DNA from: Atribacterota bacterium
GTDB taxonomy: Bacteria; Atribacterota; Phoenicimicrobiia; Phoenicimicrobiales; Stramentimicrobiaceae
Length of the DNA: 64,000 nucleotides
Reading direction: 5' to 3'
Assembly: GCA_028717805.1 (NCBI GenBank)
Contig: JAQUNC010000002.1
Location: 39,807 to 103,806, forward strand
Shown: one piece after another, positions 1 to 11,800 of the stretch
Numbering within the stretch: the stretch's first letter is position 1
Layout: the number at the start of each line of letters is the position of its first letter
The notes under the pieces: model-generated
Seen by the model: the letters and a program-made list of their open reading frames with translations, nothing else
Databases searched by the model: none
Told to the model about the DNA's origin: nothing
Made by a program: the position numbers and the translations under genes

Positions 1-2529
1 TAACTCCTTAGCTAATTTTACCCTTTGTGCTTCTCCTCCTGAGAGGGTAGTAGCTGATTGCCCTAATTTAATATAGCCTAAACCAACATCGATGAGGGTT
101 TGTAGACCCTTTTTTATTTTAGGAATATTTTCAAAAAATTGCTTACACTCCTCCACAGTCATATCCAATACCTGGGCAATGTTCTTATCTCGATATTTTA
201 TCTCCAGGGTTTCCCTGTTAAACCTTTGTCCCTTACATACTTCACAGGGAATATATACATCGGGAAGGAAGAACATTTCAATTTTCACTATTCCAGCACC
301 TTCACAAGACTCACACCTTCCCCCCTTGACATTAAAGCTAAATCTTCCCGGTAGATACCCTCTCATTCTAGCAGCACTGGTTTTAGCAAATAACTCTCTA
401 ATAGGAGTAAAAATACCGGTATAAGTGGCAGGATTAGAACGCGATGTTTTGCCAATAGGAGACTGGTCTATGATAATTACCTTATCAATATTTTCAATGC
501 CCTCCAGTCGATCGTAGTCTCCGGGTCTAACCCTACTGTGATACAATTCTCTCAGTAAAGCCTTGTACAATATCTCTTCAATTAAAGTACTTTTCCCCGA
601 ACCGGAAACTCCGGTAATACAGTTAAATTTACCAAGAGGTATGCTGACATCCATATTTTTTAAGTTATGCTGCCTGGCACCAATTATTTTGATGCTTTTT
701 CCGTTGCCCAAGCGCCTCTTTAGCGGAACTGGTATCTGGCATTTATCACTTAAATATTGACCGGTTATCGAAGATTGGTTAGCCATGATATGTTCTTCTT
801 TTCCCACAGCTACAACATAACCACCATGTATTCCCGCACCAGGTCCTAAATCCACAATGAAATCTGCAGCTCTAATCGTTTCCTCATCGTGTTCAATTAC
901 AATAACTGTGTTACCCTGATCCCTTAACTGTAGCAATGTTTTTAATAATTTACTATTGTCCCTCTGATGTAATCCAATAGAAGGCTCATCCAGAATATAT
1001 AGAACTCCAGTTAAACTAGAACCAATCTGGGTGGCTAATCTGATTCTCTGATTCTCACCACCAGCAAGGGTTGAGGAAGATCGGGAAAGAGTTATATAAT
1101 CCAGACCAACATTCATTAAAAATTTTAATCTATTTAATATCTCTTTTCTAATCTGTCTGGAAATCTCTGCTTCTCTCTCTAATAAATTAAGATTTTCAAA
1201 AAAATAAACCAGTTCTTTGACAGTCATATCGGCAAGATCGGCAATGGAATAATCTGCAATTTTTACCATTAAACTTTCTGGTCGAAGTCTCTTTCCTTTA
1301 CAGACCAGACAATTATTCATAGTCATAAATTTTTGAATCTCAGAACGAATATATTCAGATTTAGTCTCTCGATATCTTCTCTTTAAATTATTTATAACTC
1401 CTTCAAATTCATTCTGATGTATCCAGGAATTGCCTTCCTCTAAATCATGGTATTCAAAGGATATTTTAGTATTTCCAGAGCCATAAAGTAAGACCTTCTG
1501 CTGCTCTTCAGTTAATTTATGAAAAGGAGTAGATAATTTGAATCCATAATGCTTTGCAACTCCAAGTAAAATATGATACAAATACCTTCCCTTAATAAAA
1601 CCCCAGGGTACCAAGGCGCCATCTAATATTGATTTTTCTTTATCTGGTACTACCAGGTCAGGATCAAATTCCATTTTAAAACCCAGTCCACTACAATTGG
1701 GACAGGCACCATAAGGACTATTAAAAGAAAAAATGCGAGGAGTAATTTCTGGTAAGCTAATTCCGCAATAAGGGCAGGAAAACTTCTCACTAAAGATATA
1801 TTCCCTATCCTGCTCATCCAGAATTATTACTAAGCCATCACTTAGATGTAATGCTGTTTCGACAGAATTGCTTAATCTACTTTTAATTTCAGGTTTTATT
1901 ATTAGGCGGTCAACAACCACATCAATGGTATGCATCTGGTAACGAGCGAGATTAAAATCATCATCTACATCAACCATTTTACCGTCAATCCGCAATCTGA
2001 TAAATCCTTTCTTCCTGATATCATCAATAATCTGCTTATGTTCTCCCTTTTTTGATCTTATAATTGGTGATAATATTTTTATTCTGGTGTTATAAGGAAA
2101 ATTCATTATCTGATCTATGATCTGATCAATGCTCTGTTTGGTTATTCTTCTTCCACAACCAGGACAATGGGGAATTCCGATTCTGGCATATAGTAAACGC
2201 AAATAATCATAAATTTCGGTAACAGTTCCTACCGTGGAGCGGGGATTCTTGCTCGCCTTTCTTTGGTCAATTGAGATTGATGGTGACAATCCTTCAATAT
2301 AATCTACATCTGGTTTATCTATCCTCTCTAAAAACTGCCGAGCATAAGACGATAGGGATTCTAAATAACGTCTTTGACTCTCAGCGTAGATAGTATCAAA
2401 AGCCAGCGATGATTTTCCAGAACCGCTTAATCCGGTAATAACAATAAGCTTATTACGTGGTAGGCTTAAAGAAATATTTTTTAAATTATGTTCTCGGGCA
2501 CCTTTTATAACAATCTTATTTCTTCCCAT
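1..2529 (-). CDS. uvrA: Excinuclease ABC subunit A, C-terminus cut by window edge
   Basis: UvrA, the damage-sensing ATPase of nucleotide excision repair, works as a dimer that loads UvrB onto lesions. The frame opens at the ATG at 2529 and stays open to base 1, giving 843 residues of the roughly 940 usual for the family, so about 100 C-terminal residues lie outside. The first Walker A (GLSGSGKSS) is at residues 33-41. A second GVSGSGKST lies near the middle. CxxC zinc pairs include CPGCG, CPYC, CPNC and CESC/CEVC. ABC signatures LAGGENQR and LSGGEAQR are both present, the latter right at the window edge. Neighbour uvrB lies upstream on the same strand, 296 bases away. Family assignment is certain; only the tail is missing. 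Confidence 0.97.
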   Translation of the reverse strand, partial: MGRNKIVIKGAREHNLKNISLSLPRNKLIVITGLSGSGKSSLAFDTIYAESQRRYLESLSSYARQFLERIDKPDVDYIEGLSPSISIDQRKASKNPRSTVGTVTEIYDYLRLLYARIGIPHCPGCGRRITKQSIDQIIDQIMNFPYNTRIKILSPIIRSKKGEHKQIIDDIRKKGFIRLRIDGKMVDVDDDFNLARYQMHTIDVVVDRLIIKPEIKSRLSNSVETALHLSDGLVIILDEQDREYIFSEKFSCPYCGISLPEITPRIFSFNSPYGACPNCSGLGFKMEFDPDLVVPDKEKSILDGALVPWGFIKGRYLYHILLGVAKHYGFKLSTPFHKLTEEQQKVLLYGSGNTKISFEYHDLEEGNSWIHQNEFEGVINNLKRRYRETKSEYIRSEIQKFMTMNNCLVCKGKRLRPESLMVKIADYSIADLADMTVKELVYFFENLNLLEREAEISRQIRKEILNRLKFLMNVGLDYITLSRSSSTLAGGENQRIRLATQIGSSLTGVLYILDEPSIGLHQRDNSKLLKTLLQLRDQGNTVIVIEHDEETIRAADFIVDLGPGAGIHGGYVVAVGKEEHIMANQSSITGQYLSDKCQIPVPLKRRLGNGKSIKIIGARQHNLKNMDVSIPLGKFNCITGVSGSGKSTLIEEILYKALLRELYHSRVRPGDYDRLEGIENIDKVIIIDQSPIGKTSRSNPATYTGIFTPIRELFAKTSAARMRGYLPGRFSFNVKGGRCESCEGAGIVKIEMFFLPDVYIPCEVCKGQRFNRETLEIKYRDKNIAQVLDMTVEECKQFFENIPKIKKGLQTLIDVGLGYIKLGQSATTLSGGEAQRVKLAKEL

Positions 2530-2825
2530 TTTTCTGTAAACTCCATTTTTGTAATGTGCATGCCTATTGCATCATAAATAAGTATATCCGTATATAGTAT
2601 ACCAATATACTGTAAAAATTATGTTGTGTGATTAGTATTTAGTATTTAGTGATAAGTGATTAGTTTCACCAGTTTAAAGTTTTCCGTTTTCGGTTTTCAG
2701 CTTTTCGTAAAAAATAATAATATTTAATTCTTATTGTTTTCGCTTACTCATTACTTGTACTATATATATTTTCTTCACTTAAAACAGAATACGTTATATA
2801 GTATACTTCAATCCCGGGTATTTAG
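2530..2825. repeat. uvrA-uvrB intergenic region with a fragment of the dispersed repeat
   Basis: No reading frame is supportable here. Bases about 2581-2708 carry low-complexity modules also seen in the other repeat copies: several 'tatatagtatac'-type steps, repeated 'agtatttagt' and 'gattagt' units, then 'agtttaaagttttccg'. The same order (atagtatac, tagtattt, gtttaaagttttcgg) occurs near 57240-57400 and 45990-46110. This copy lacks the GC-rich end hairpin. Relationship to the family is inferred by eye from short shared words. Confidence 0.5.
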
Positions 2826-4826
2826 TTATTTAAAAATCAGTCTCTCTCGCTTCAGTCTTTTAATTTCATCCCTTAACAAGGCTGCTCTTTCAAAATCAAG
2901 CTCTTTTGCTGCTTGATTCATCTCACCTTGCAAGGATTTTATTAAGGCACTCAGGCTACTCTTGGGCAAATATTTTGTCTTTCCCTCACTCACCTTATCT
3001 TCCCTATCAATTTCTTCATCCTGATCCAAATCTTCAAAATAAATCATATCATCAATAGGTTTTTGAATAGTCTGGGGAATAATATTATTTTTGTGGTTAA
3101 ATTCTAACTGTATCTTTCTTCTACGATTAGTTTCTGATATAGCTCTTTGAATAGAACTAGTCACCTTATCACAATATAGGATAACTGTGCCATTAATATT
3201 CCGGGCAGCTCTACCCATAGTCTGAATCAGGGAGGTTTCTGAACGTAAGAAACCTTCTTTGTCTGCATCAAGAATGGCTACTAATGACACTTCGGGTAAA
3301 TCCAAGCCCTCTCTTAATAGATTAACGCCTACCAGTACGTCAAATTTACCTTCCCTTAGATCTTTTAAAATTTTAATCCTTTCAATGGTACCAATCTCGG
3401 AATGGAGATATCTAACCTTAATATTGATTTCCTGTAGATATTCAGCTGTACTTTCAGCCATCATTTTGGTCAGAGTTGTGACTAGCACCCTTTCCTTCTG
3501 ATAAACTCTCTTTTTAATTTCAGCAATTAAATCATCAATCTGAAATTGAGCTGGTCTTATTATTACTTCCGGATCCACCAGTCCGGTAGGTCTTATTATC
3601 TGCTCCACAATCTGATAGCTTTTATTCATTTCGTACCTTCCCGGTGTAGCAGATACAAATAATGCCTTTTCCAGATATTTCTCAAATTCATGAAATACCA
3701 ATGGCCGATTATCATAAGCAGAAGGTAATCTAAATCCAAATTGTACCAGGCTATCCTTTCTAGATTTATCTCCAGCATACATTCCTCTTAACTGAGGTAT
3801 GGTCACATGTGATTCATCAATCAGAATAAAAAATGGTCTGGGGAAATAATCCAGCAATGTAGCTGGTGGTTCACCCGGCTTTCTTCCGCTTAAATGTCTG
3901 GAATAATTTTCAACACCAGTACAATAACCGAATTGAGATAGCATCTCCAGATCATATTTTGTTCTTTGTTCTAACCTTTCAGCTTCCAGCAACTTCTTCT
4001 TTTTTTGAAAATAATCCAATCTATCTGCTAATTCTATTTTAATTGTTTTAATTGCTTCTTCTAATCTTTTCTGGGGAGTAACAAAATGTTTTGCTGGATA
4101 TATAGTAATCTTTTCTTTCCTTTCAATATTATGTCCGGTTAAGGGGTTAATTTCATGAATTGCCTCTATATTGTCTCCATAAAATTCAATTCGGAAGGCA
4201 TTTTCCAGATAGGCTGGGAATATATCTAAAATATCTCCCCTTACTCGAAAATGACCTCTTTGAAATTCGATATCATTCCGTTCATATTGTATGTCTATTA
4301 ATCTTTTTGTTACCTCTTCTAACTCCAATTGCTGATTCTCTTCTAATAATACAACCAGCTGAGAAAAATCAGTGGGAGAACCAAGACCATAGATACAGGA
4401 AACACTGGACACTATAATAACATCATTTCTTTCCAGCAAAGAAGCAGTTGCCAATAAGCGTAATCGATCAATTTCTTCATTTATGGAGGCGTCCTTTTCA
4501 ATATAGGTATCAGTCCTGGGAATATATGCTTCTGGTTGATAATAATCGTAATAACTGACAAAATAACCTACTGCATTATTAGGGAAAAACCGTCTGAATT
4601 CACTGCAAAGCTGAGCTGCCAGTGTTTTATTATGAGAAATAACCAGGGTCGGTAATTGTAAATACTGAATGATATTAGCCATAGTGTATGTTTTCCCTGA
4701 ACCAGTAACACCGAGTAAGGTCTGGATGTCTTTCCCTTCCTGAAAACCCTGGCATATTTTCAGAATGGCTTCTGGTTGATCCCCCTGGGGAGAATAGTCA
4801 GATATGATTTGAAATTTTCTGCTCAT
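2826..4826 (-). CDS. uvrB: Excinuclease ABC subunit B
   Basis: UvrB is the helicase-like damage verification subunit of UvrABC. It receives the lesion from UvrA and recruits UvrC. The 666-residue length is normal. Visible features are Walker A GVTGSGKT (residues 39-46), the aromatic beta-hairpin segment [15 protein letters not shown] around residue 93 that pries the strands apart, the DESH Walker B box near residue 338, helicase motifs [11 protein letters not shown] and QTMGRAARN, and a C-terminal UVR motif ([20 protein letters not shown]) that contacts UvrC. Start is ATG. It lies directly upstream of uvrA on the same strand; whether they share a transcript is unclear because of the repeat-containing gap. 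Confidence 0.98.
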   Translation of the reverse strand: MSRKFQIISDYSPQGDQPEAILKICQGFQEGKDIQTLLGVTGSGKTYTMANIIQYLQLPTLVISHNKTLAAQLCSEFRRFFPNNAVGYFVSYYDYYQPEAYIPRTDTYIEKDASINEEIDRLRLLATASLLERNDVIIVSSVSCIYGLGSPTDFSQLVVLLEENQQLELEEVTKRLIDIQYERNDIEFQRGHFRVRGDILDIFPAYLENAFRIEFYGDNIEAIHEINPLTGHNIERKEKITIYPAKHFVTPQKRLEEAIKTIKIELADRLDYFQKKKKLLEAERLEQRTKYDLEMLSQFGYCTGVENYSRHLSGRKPGEPPATLLDYFPRPFFILIDESHVTIPQLRGMYAGDKSRKDSLVQFGFRLPSAYDNRPLVFHEFEKYLEKALFVSATPGRYEMNKSYQIVEQIIRPTGLVDPEVIIRPAQFQIDDLIAEIKKRVYQKERVLVTTLTKMMAESTAEYLQEINIKVRYLHSEIGTIERIKILKDLREGKFDVLVGVNLLREGLDLPEVSLVAILDADKEGFLRSETSLIQTMGRAARNINGTVILYCDKVTSSIQRAISETNRRRKIQLEFNHKNNIIPQTIQKPIDDMIYFEDLDQDEEIDREDKVSEGKTKYLPKSSLSALIKSLQGEMNQAAKELDFERAALLRDEIKRLKRERLIFK

Positions 4827-5211
4827 AGAATAAGCCTTTCTCTTTAATTTGCTTTACTACCAAATAATAAATAAATATTTTTCTCACTCTCCCAATTCCG
4901 AGCAAGCAAAAAATATCTAATCCCATTCCAAACAGAAGATGGTCAAAGGGACTAATTCTCCTCTAATCCCTCTTCTATATTTTTTTACACTTCAGCGTTA
5001 GATAAAACTTTCTCTGACCATCCGGTTATCATAGAATTTAAATATCGTCTTAAAAAACCTTTTTAGAGTAATGGGATTTTTAGTAATTCCAATGCTCTAA
5101 ATTATACCACAAGCTATAACTCAATCAGGGTATCTATCTGAAAAATGAAGAAAAGGAGCCAAATTAGGCAAACAATTCAGCTACCTAAAAAGATAGGGCT
5201 AAATTCTAAAA
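4827..5211. other. Non-coding region with nested inverted repeats
   Basis: No gene is visible. Bases 4919-5078 hold a nested set of inverted repeats. An outer 9-base pair of arms is at 4919-4927 (aatcccatt) and 5070-5078 (aatgggatt). An inner 8-base pair is at 4938-4945 (gatggtca) and 5015-5022 (tgaccatc). Between them a hairpin forms from agggacta and taatccct with one mismatch. The arrangement could be a structured RNA, a decayed miniature element, or chance in AT-rich DNA. It lies between coaE (upstream) and uvrB's start region; no promoter with good consensus was found. Confidence 0.4.
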
Positions 5212-5835
5212 TCAATTCTCTTCTGCAAGTGATTTTTTTAATTCTTGCCATAAATGCCGTACCTGTTTTTTAGTTTGGACAAGGGAAAAGCAATTATTAA
5301 TGACATAGTCTGCTTGCTGAAGCTTTTCTTCCATAGGCATCTGGGATTCAATTCTCTTTATAGCATCTTCCTCAGTGAGACTATTCCTGATTAGAAGTCT
5401 CTTTAATTGTTCTTCCCGGCTGAGATATACCACAATTATCTTATTCATCATATATTCTAGATGAGCTTCAAATAATAGCGGCGCTTCAATAATACAGATT
5501 AACTCTTTATTACCATTATTCCTCATCTGGTTAATTTTCATATTTATAATTGCTGTAACTTCCGGATGAGTTATTTTATTTAATATTTCTAATTTTTCTT
5601 TATCCGCAAAAACGATCCTGGCTAATTCTCTGCGATTAATCTCCCGATTATCATACAATATCTCTTTACCAAAATACTCCACAATATTTTGCCAGGCTTT
5701 TTCTCCCGGACGAACGATTGTACGGGCAATCTCATCAGCATCAATTACCTGTGCTCCTAATTGTTTAAACATTTCAGCAACGGTTGATTTTCCAGAGACA
5801 ATTCCACCTGTTAAGCCAACTATTAGCATCTTCAA
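5212..5835 (-). CDS. coaE: Dephospho-CoA kinase
   Basis: CoaE phosphorylates the 3'-hydroxyl of dephospho-CoA with ATP, the last step of CoA synthesis, in the cytosol. The 207-residue length is typical. The P-loop GGIVSGKST is at residues 10-18; the usual second Gly/Ala position is Val. The substrate-binding segment DADEIAR follows at about residue 33, and the lid region contains EAPLLFEA. The longest start is a TTG at 5835 with an AGAGG-type SD nine bases upstream; an ATG two codons in (5829) is the alternative. It follows polA by 42 bases on the same strand, so the two are probably cotranscribed. CoaBC, an earlier CoA enzyme, is encoded at 44.7-45.9 kb. Confidence 0.95.
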   Translation of the reverse strand: MKMLIVGLTGGIVSGKSTVAEMFKQLGAQVIDADEIARTIVRPGEKAWQNIVEYFGKEILYDNREINRRELARIVFADKEKLEILNKITHPEVTAIINMKINQMRNNGNKELICIIEAPLLFEAHLEYMMNKIIVVYLSREEQLKRLLIRNSLTEEDAIKRIESQMPMEEKLQQADYVINNCFSLVQTKKQVRHLWQELKKSLAEEN

Positions 5836-5877
5836 GAGATTAAACCTCTCTTTTTAAGAAAATTTACCCATTCTCCA

Positions 5878-8553
5878 TTACAGGTCTCCCCAGTGGTAAC
5901 CATTCTTAAAATTCACTTTTAATGGTATATCCAGATGTAAACAATTCTCCATGATATCTTTAATTATAGCCTGTCTCATTTCCAACTCTGATTCTGGGAT
6001 TTCAAAAATTAGTTCATCGTGAATTTGTAAAATTAAACCGCTGCATAGATTTAATCTCTCCATTCTGGTGTTTATTCCAATCATAGCTATTTTAATTAAA
6101 TCTGCTGCTGTACCCTGTATGGGGGTATTAATAGCGGTTCGTTCGTAAAATTCTCTGATTGATTTATTGGGGCTATCAATACCATTCAGATACCTGATTC
6201 GATTTAACATAGTTTTGACATACTTATCTTTTCTGGCAAGCTCAATCTGCTCGTTAATATATTCTTTTACCCTATGATATCTCTGAAAATAGGCTTCAAT
6301 ATATTGCTCTGCATATTCTCTGCTTATTCTGAGATTATTGGCTAAACCATAACTACTCATGCCATAAATAATCCCGAAATTAATAGTCTTAGCAATTCTT
6401 CTCATCTCCTCACTGACCAGATTTAAATCAATATTAAATAATTGTGCTGCCGTATAGGCATGAATATCATTTCCCTTTAAGAATGCCTCCCTTAAACTCT
6501 CATCTTGAGATAAATGTGCCAGAATTCTCAACTCAATCTGGGAATAATCTGCAGATAAATAAATATTCCCTTCCTCGGCAATAAAAGCATTCCTGATAGC
6601 CCGACCCAGTTCCGTCCGTACCGGTATATTCTGTAAATTAGGATTGTTGCTACTTAATCTTCCGGTTGAAGTGCCGGTTTGATTAAAACAAGTATGAATC
6701 CTACCGGTTTGAGGATTTATTAACCGTGGCAATTTATCAATATAGGTATTCTTTAATTTCTCCAATTCACGATAATCAAGTATTTTAGCTACAACTTCAT
6801 GCTTTTCAGATAATTCCAATAAAACCTGTGCATCAGTTGAATAGCCTGTCTTAATTTTTCTTACAGTGGGAAGTTTCAATTTTTCAAATAAAACTTGACT
6901 TAACTGTTTGGGTGAATTTAAATTGAATTCACCACCAGCTAAATTAAAAATATCTGTCTTAATTTCAGCTATTTTCTGGGAAAATTGCTGGGACATCTTC
7001 TTTAAAAAGATGGTATCCAGCTTGATTCCCCTTTTTTCCATCTGGTAAATTACTCTAACCAGAGGGAGTTCAATATCCAGATAAAGTTTATCCAGATCAT
7101 TTTTAGAGAGTTGTTCCCATAATATCGTTTTTAAGGATAATAATGATTGGGTCTGCCAACATATTTCCTGTTCCTGGTCAGCGAAATGTTTTTCCGGCCC
7201 GCCATCCTTTTCAGTATCACTCTCTTTGATTAAGTAATCCTGTATTATTTTGGTCAAACTGTAATCTTGCTGGGAGGGATTTAATAAATAGGAAGCTATC
7301 TTAATATCAAAGTAAGGAAACTGGAAAAAATCAATATCATTATATAAATAAGCCCAGGAATTCTTCAAATCAAAGCCGATCTTCTCAATCTTTCCATCCT
7401 GAAATAACTCCCTTAACTTGCTTAATATTAATTCCCTGGAAAGATATTTATCTGTTCCTATTAGTACATCATTGCTATTAATTCTTAATAAAAATGATTC
7501 ATCCAGAAGGCTAATGACAATACCTTTAAGCAATTTATGAGAAGCTGACTGATATGTCTCTAATAAAAACGAAAGATAACCTGCTAATTTAATCTTCTGG
7601 CATAATTTTATTAACTGCTCTTCATTTAAAATTTCCTTATATACTACTATACTCTTTTTTATTTCTTTACTATTTTCCCCTTTATGAGGAATCTTCTCTA
7701 TCAACTTTTTAAATTCATATTTTTGAAACAAGTCTCTAATTTGTCCATAGTCTGGTCCGGTATAAGCAATTCTGGGTAATTTCAAATCAATATCAACATC
7801 TCTCTTAATCATAGCTAATTTTTTACTTAATCTAGCTTGCTCTTCATATTGGAATATTTTCTCTCTGATGGACTTATTTTCTATCTGGTGAGAATTTTTA
7901 ATTATTTCTTCCAAACTACCGTATTGCTGGATTAGTTTTTGAGCGGTTTTTTCTCCAATCCCAGGAACTCCTGGTATATTATCAGACGGGTCTCCTTTGA
8001 GACCTATGTAATCGGGAATAAAATGAGGAGAGAAGCCAAGCATCTTTTCAATAGATGCCAGGTGATGTTGTTTCACCTGAGTTACTCCTTTTTGCATCAA
8101 TAATATTTCTGTATCTTTATCTGCCAGTTGTAATAAATCCCGGTCACCGGTAACAATAACCGGCTTATATTCACTATCTTTTATTTTCTGAACTATAGTG
8201 CCAATAATGTCATCAGCTTCATACTCTTCAATTTCAACTGACGGAATATTAAATTTTTGCACGATTTCTTTAATAATAGGCAATTGTTCAATTAATTCCG
8301 GAGGCATTTTTTCTCTCTGGGCTTTATACTGGTCATACTGTTTATGGCGAAAGGTTGGTTTAGGAGTATCAAAGGCAATTATGAGACCATCCGGTTTTTG
8401 TTCTTCTAATAATCTTAATAATACCAGGGTAAAGCCATAGGCAGCATTAATAAGCTGCCCATAGGAAGTTGTTAACCTGGGTAAGGCAAAAAAAGCACGA
8501 TATATTAATCCCTGTCCATCAATTAAAAATAATTTTTTGATCTTTTTTATCAT
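5878..8553 (-). CDS. polA: DNA polymerase I
   Basis: Family A polymerase for gap filling and Okazaki fragment processing, 891 residues. The N-terminal 5'-3' nuclease domain (residues 1 to about 290) has the EYEADD, TGDRDLLQL and GLKGDPSDNIPGVPGIG signatures. The central 3'-5' exonuclease domain looks inactive: the DxE motif is replaced by FLLET, and the following Asp position in the GFDLKNSW segment is not conserved. This resembles Taq and Bst enzymes. The polymerase domain carries motif A (DYSQIELRILAH), motif B (RRIAKTINFGIIYG) and motif C (QIHDELIFE). Start ATG; the SD is weak. coaE lies 42 bases downstream. Family call is certain; loss of proofreading is inferred from aligned motifs. Confidence 0.97.
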   Translation of the reverse strand: MIKKIKKLFLIDGQGLIYRAFFALPRLTTSYGQLINAAYGFTLVLLRLLEEQKPDGLIIAFDTPKPTFRHKQYDQYKAQREKMPPELIEQLPIIKEIVQKFNIPSVEIEEYEADDIIGTIVQKIKDSEYKPVIVTGDRDLLQLADKDTEILLMQKGVTQVKQHHLASIEKMLGFSPHFIPDYIGLKGDPSDNIPGVPGIGEKTAQKLIQQYGSLEEIIKNSHQIENKSIREKIFQYEEQARLSKKLAMIKRDVDIDLKLPRIAYTGPDYGQIRDLFQKYEFKKLIEKIPHKGENSKEIKKSIVVYKEILNEEQLIKLCQKIKLAGYLSFLLETYQSASHKLLKGIVISLLDESFLLRINSNDVLIGTDKYLSRELILSKLRELFQDGKIEKIGFDLKNSWAYLYNDIDFFQFPYFDIKIASYLLNPSQQDYSLTKIIQDYLIKESDTEKDGGPEKHFADQEQEICWQTQSLLSLKTILWEQLSKNDLDKLYLDIELPLVRVIYQMEKRGIKLDTIFLKKMSQQFSQKIAEIKTDIFNLAGGEFNLNSPKQLSQVLFEKLKLPTVRKIKTGYSTDAQVLLELSEKHEVVAKILDYRELEKLKNTYIDKLPRLINPQTGRIHTCFNQTGTSTGRLSSNNPNLQNIPVRTELGRAIRNAFIAEEGNIYLSADYSQIELRILAHLSQDESLREAFLKGNDIHAYTAAQLFNIDLNLVSEEMRRIAKTINFGIIYGMSSYGLANNLRISREYAEQYIEAYFQRYHRVKEYINEQIELARKDKYVKTMLNRIRYLNGIDSPNKSIREFYERTAINTPIQGTAADLIKIAMIGINTRMERLNLCSGLILQIHDELIFEIPESELEMRQAIIKDIMENCLHLDIPLKVNFKNGYHWGDL

Positions 8554-8740
8554 CTCTAATACTCTTATTATTTATAAATAAACAATTATCCCGCTTAGCA
8601 GGTGGCTCTATTAATCCTAAAACAATACCTACCAAGAAAGTGGTTTTTAATAAAACAAAAAGATATAAAATTTTACCTATTATTGAGATATCACCACAAA
8701 TAAAACTAACAGAACTATTTTTTTATTAATAGTCATTAGC

Positions 8741-8769
8741 TTGACATTGATAATAGTCTAATCTATAAT
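8741..8769 (+). promoter_or_regulatory. Consensus sigma-70-type promoter for tRNA-Leu
   Basis: A perfect TTGACA (8741-8746) and a perfect TATAAT (8764-8769) are separated by 17 bases. Transcription would begin near 8776, about a dozen bases before the tRNA at 8789. The rest of 8554-8740 shows no gene. Confidence 0.88.
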
Positions 8770-8788
8770 TTTTAAGATACTTTTTAAC

Positions 8789-8877
8789 GCCGAAGTGGCG
8801 AAATTGGTAGACGCACTGGACTCAAAATCCAGCGAGCCTCACAGCTCATGTCGGTTCGACTCCGACCTTCGGCACCA
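8789..8877 (+). tRNA. tRNA-Leu (anticodon CAA)
   Basis: The acceptor stem GCCGAAG (8789-8795) pairs with CTTCGGC (8867-8873), followed by discriminator A and an encoded CCA (8875-8877). The anticodon stem CTGGA/TCCAG encloses loop CTCAAAA, with anticodon CAA at 8823-8825. A long variable arm (GAGC/GCTC) marks it as class II, and the T loop is GTTCGACTC. It reads UUG codons. It is the only plus-strand gene between 1 and 14.9 kb, and its 3' end is three bases from the stop codon of dnaE, which runs toward it. Confidence 0.97.
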
Positions 8878-8880
8878 TAT

Positions 8881-11800
8881 CTAATTTTTGCCAGAATCTT
8901 CATTTTCCAGCCATATCCTGGTTTGGATTAAACAATCCTTTATTTCTTTGACTAATCCTTTATTATATTTTACTCTTAATTGTTCATCGACATAATGGTG
9001 ATATGTTCTTGTGCCAGATTTAAAATGAATTATAACTCGATTTGTTCCAGGGTATTTTTGTAATATTTCTTTTAAATCATCTAATTTCTCCGGTTCAAGC
9101 CCATCTACATCTACTTCTATATGTAAATTGTGCTGGCTTTTTACTTTTTTCTTTCCCATGGTTAAATTGTTTTTCTGATATTCATTAATCGGGATGATTG
9201 TCTCTGCCAATAACTTCATATTTACTTCCATAGCATCCAGACGTCCTTCTACTATAACCACGTTCTCTTCCCTGAGCACTTCTTTGAACTCCTCAAAGGT
9301 TTTTGGAAAAACAATAATTTCAATAGTACCATGCAAATCCTCCAGGGAAAAATAAGCCATTATATTTCCATTTTTGGTAGACTTCCTTCTTATATTGGTA
9401 ATTACACCTCCCAGAATGACATGGCTTTTATCAGAAAAATCTTCCAGGTTAGTAGAATCAGCATTGACAAGCTCAGTCAATTTTTCCTGATAATCCTCTA
9501 AAGGATGATGGGAAAGATAAAAACCAAGAGTTTCCTTTTCCATAGTTAAAAGTTCCTGGTCGGTAAATTCTGGCACTGCTGTCAAATTAAAGGTATCCTG
9601 AAGATCGTTCACAAGACCATCATTTTTTACCATAAAAAGGCTGGTCTGACCATTTCTTTTTTCTTTTTGCCTATCCTGAGCTATCTGAATTGACCTTTCT
9701 AAAATTGACAATAATTGAGCCCTAGAAGCTTTAAGTGAATCAAAAGCACCGCATTTTATTAAACTCTCTACAACCCTCCTATTGATGGTCTTTAAATCCA
9801 CTCTCTGGCAAAAATCAATTAGAGATGAAAATAAACCACTTTCTCTTCTTTCTTTAATAATACTTTCAACCGCAGCCCTACCCACATTCTTAACCGCTGC
9901 CAGACCAAAACGTATGGTTTGTTTATCTACCACAGTAAAATCAATCAAGCTTTCATTGATATCTGGGGGTAATATTTTCAAGCCTATATTCTGGCACTCT
10001 TTAATATATTTCACCACCTTATCAGTATTTTGCATAATACTGGTAAGTAATGCTGCCATATATTCTACAGGATAATGCGCTTTAAGATAGGCAGTCTGAT
10101 AAGATAGAAAAGCATAGGAAACACTATGAGATTTGTTAAATCCATATCCGGCAAAATAAGCAATAAGATCGTATATATCTTCAGCAGTCTTTTTCTCAAT
10201 ATCATTTTTAACAGCACCTTCGATGAATTGTTTTTGCTGTTTTTTCATTACTTCTTTTATCTTTTTGCCCATTGCCTTCCTTAAAATGTCTGCCTGACCG
10301 AGGGAGTAGCCTGCCAATTGACTGGCAATTTGCATAACCTGTTCCTGATAGACAATTACCCCATAAGTATCCCTTAAAATTGGTTCCAGTTTGGGATGTA
10401 GATATTTAATTTCTACCTTCCCTTTTTTCCGATTTATAAAATCATCAATCATACCACTCCCTAAGGGACCAGGTCTAAATAGTGCTAACAGGGCAGTTAT
10501 ATCTTCAATATTCTTCGGTTCCATTCGCTTTACCAGGTCTGTCATTCCAGAACTTTCTAATTGAAAGATGCCGCAACATTCTCCTTTTGCCAGGATTTCA
10601 TAGACCTTCTCATCATCTAAGGATATTTCATCTATATTTATTATTTCACCCCTGGTTTTCTTAATAATTTTTATAGTATTGTTAATCACCGAGAGAGTCC
10701 TCAATCCCAGGAAATCCATTTTTAATAATCCCAGTGATTCTAAATCTTCAGCTGCATATTGGGTAGAAATTTCCCCTTCAGATGTTAGTTGGAGAGGAAC
10801 AAAATTAGTCAATGATTCTCGAGATAGGACCACTCCAGCAGCATGTGTGGAAGCATGACGGGATAAACCTTCTAATTTTGATGATATTTCAATCATCTTC
10901 TTAATGATAGCATCGTTTTCCATTCTATTTTTTAATTCAGGTTCAATCTGTAATGCTTTCTCTATGGTCATCTTGGGATCCATAGGAATAAGTTTAGCAA
11001 TCTTATCCACTTGCCCATAGGGAATACCCAGAGCTCTACCCACATCTCTAATTACTGCTCGAGCAGCCATTGTTCCAAACGTAATAATCTGAGAAACTTT
11101 ATCACGCCCATATTTTTTACTGACATATTCAATTACTTCTCCTCTTCCCTCGAAACTAAAATCAATATCAAAATCGGGCATACTGATTCTTTCTGGATTG
11201 AGGAATCTTTCGAAGAGCAGGTTATAATCGAGAGGATTAATATTAGTAATATTCAGACAATAAGCTACCAGACTACCAGCTGCTGAACCCCTTCCCGGAC
11301 CAACCATTATATTATGTTTTTTAGCATAATTAACGAAGTCCCATACAATTAAGAAATAAGTAGCGAAACCCATTTTTTTTATAATAGACAATTCATAATC
11401 CAAACGATCCTTAATTTCACCTTCAAGATGTGTAAATTTTCTTATTGCTCCTTCATAACATAGTTGCTTTAAATAATCATAATCAGTAAGGTTTTCCGGT
11501 AAGCTAAAATCAGGTAGATGGGCATTTTGAAAATCTATTTCCAGAGTACACTCCTGAGCAATTTTGCAGGTATTATCCAGTGCCTCAGAAATATCAGCAA
11601 AATGTTGCTGCATCTCTTCCTGGGTATTAAAATAAAAATCATCAGTACTAAATTTCATACGATCAGGATCATCAAGATTAGTAGCAGTTTGAATACATAA
11701 TAAAATATCATGGGCTTCGTAATCTTCTTTGTCAATATAGTGTACATCATTGGTAGCCACCAGGGGAATCTGCAGTAAATTACCCAGTTTGACCAGTTCC

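Noticed and set aside
1..2529. Possible broken uvrA because no closed frame covers it
   Set aside because: The frame is open from the ATG to the window edge with all expected motifs; it is only cut by the edge.
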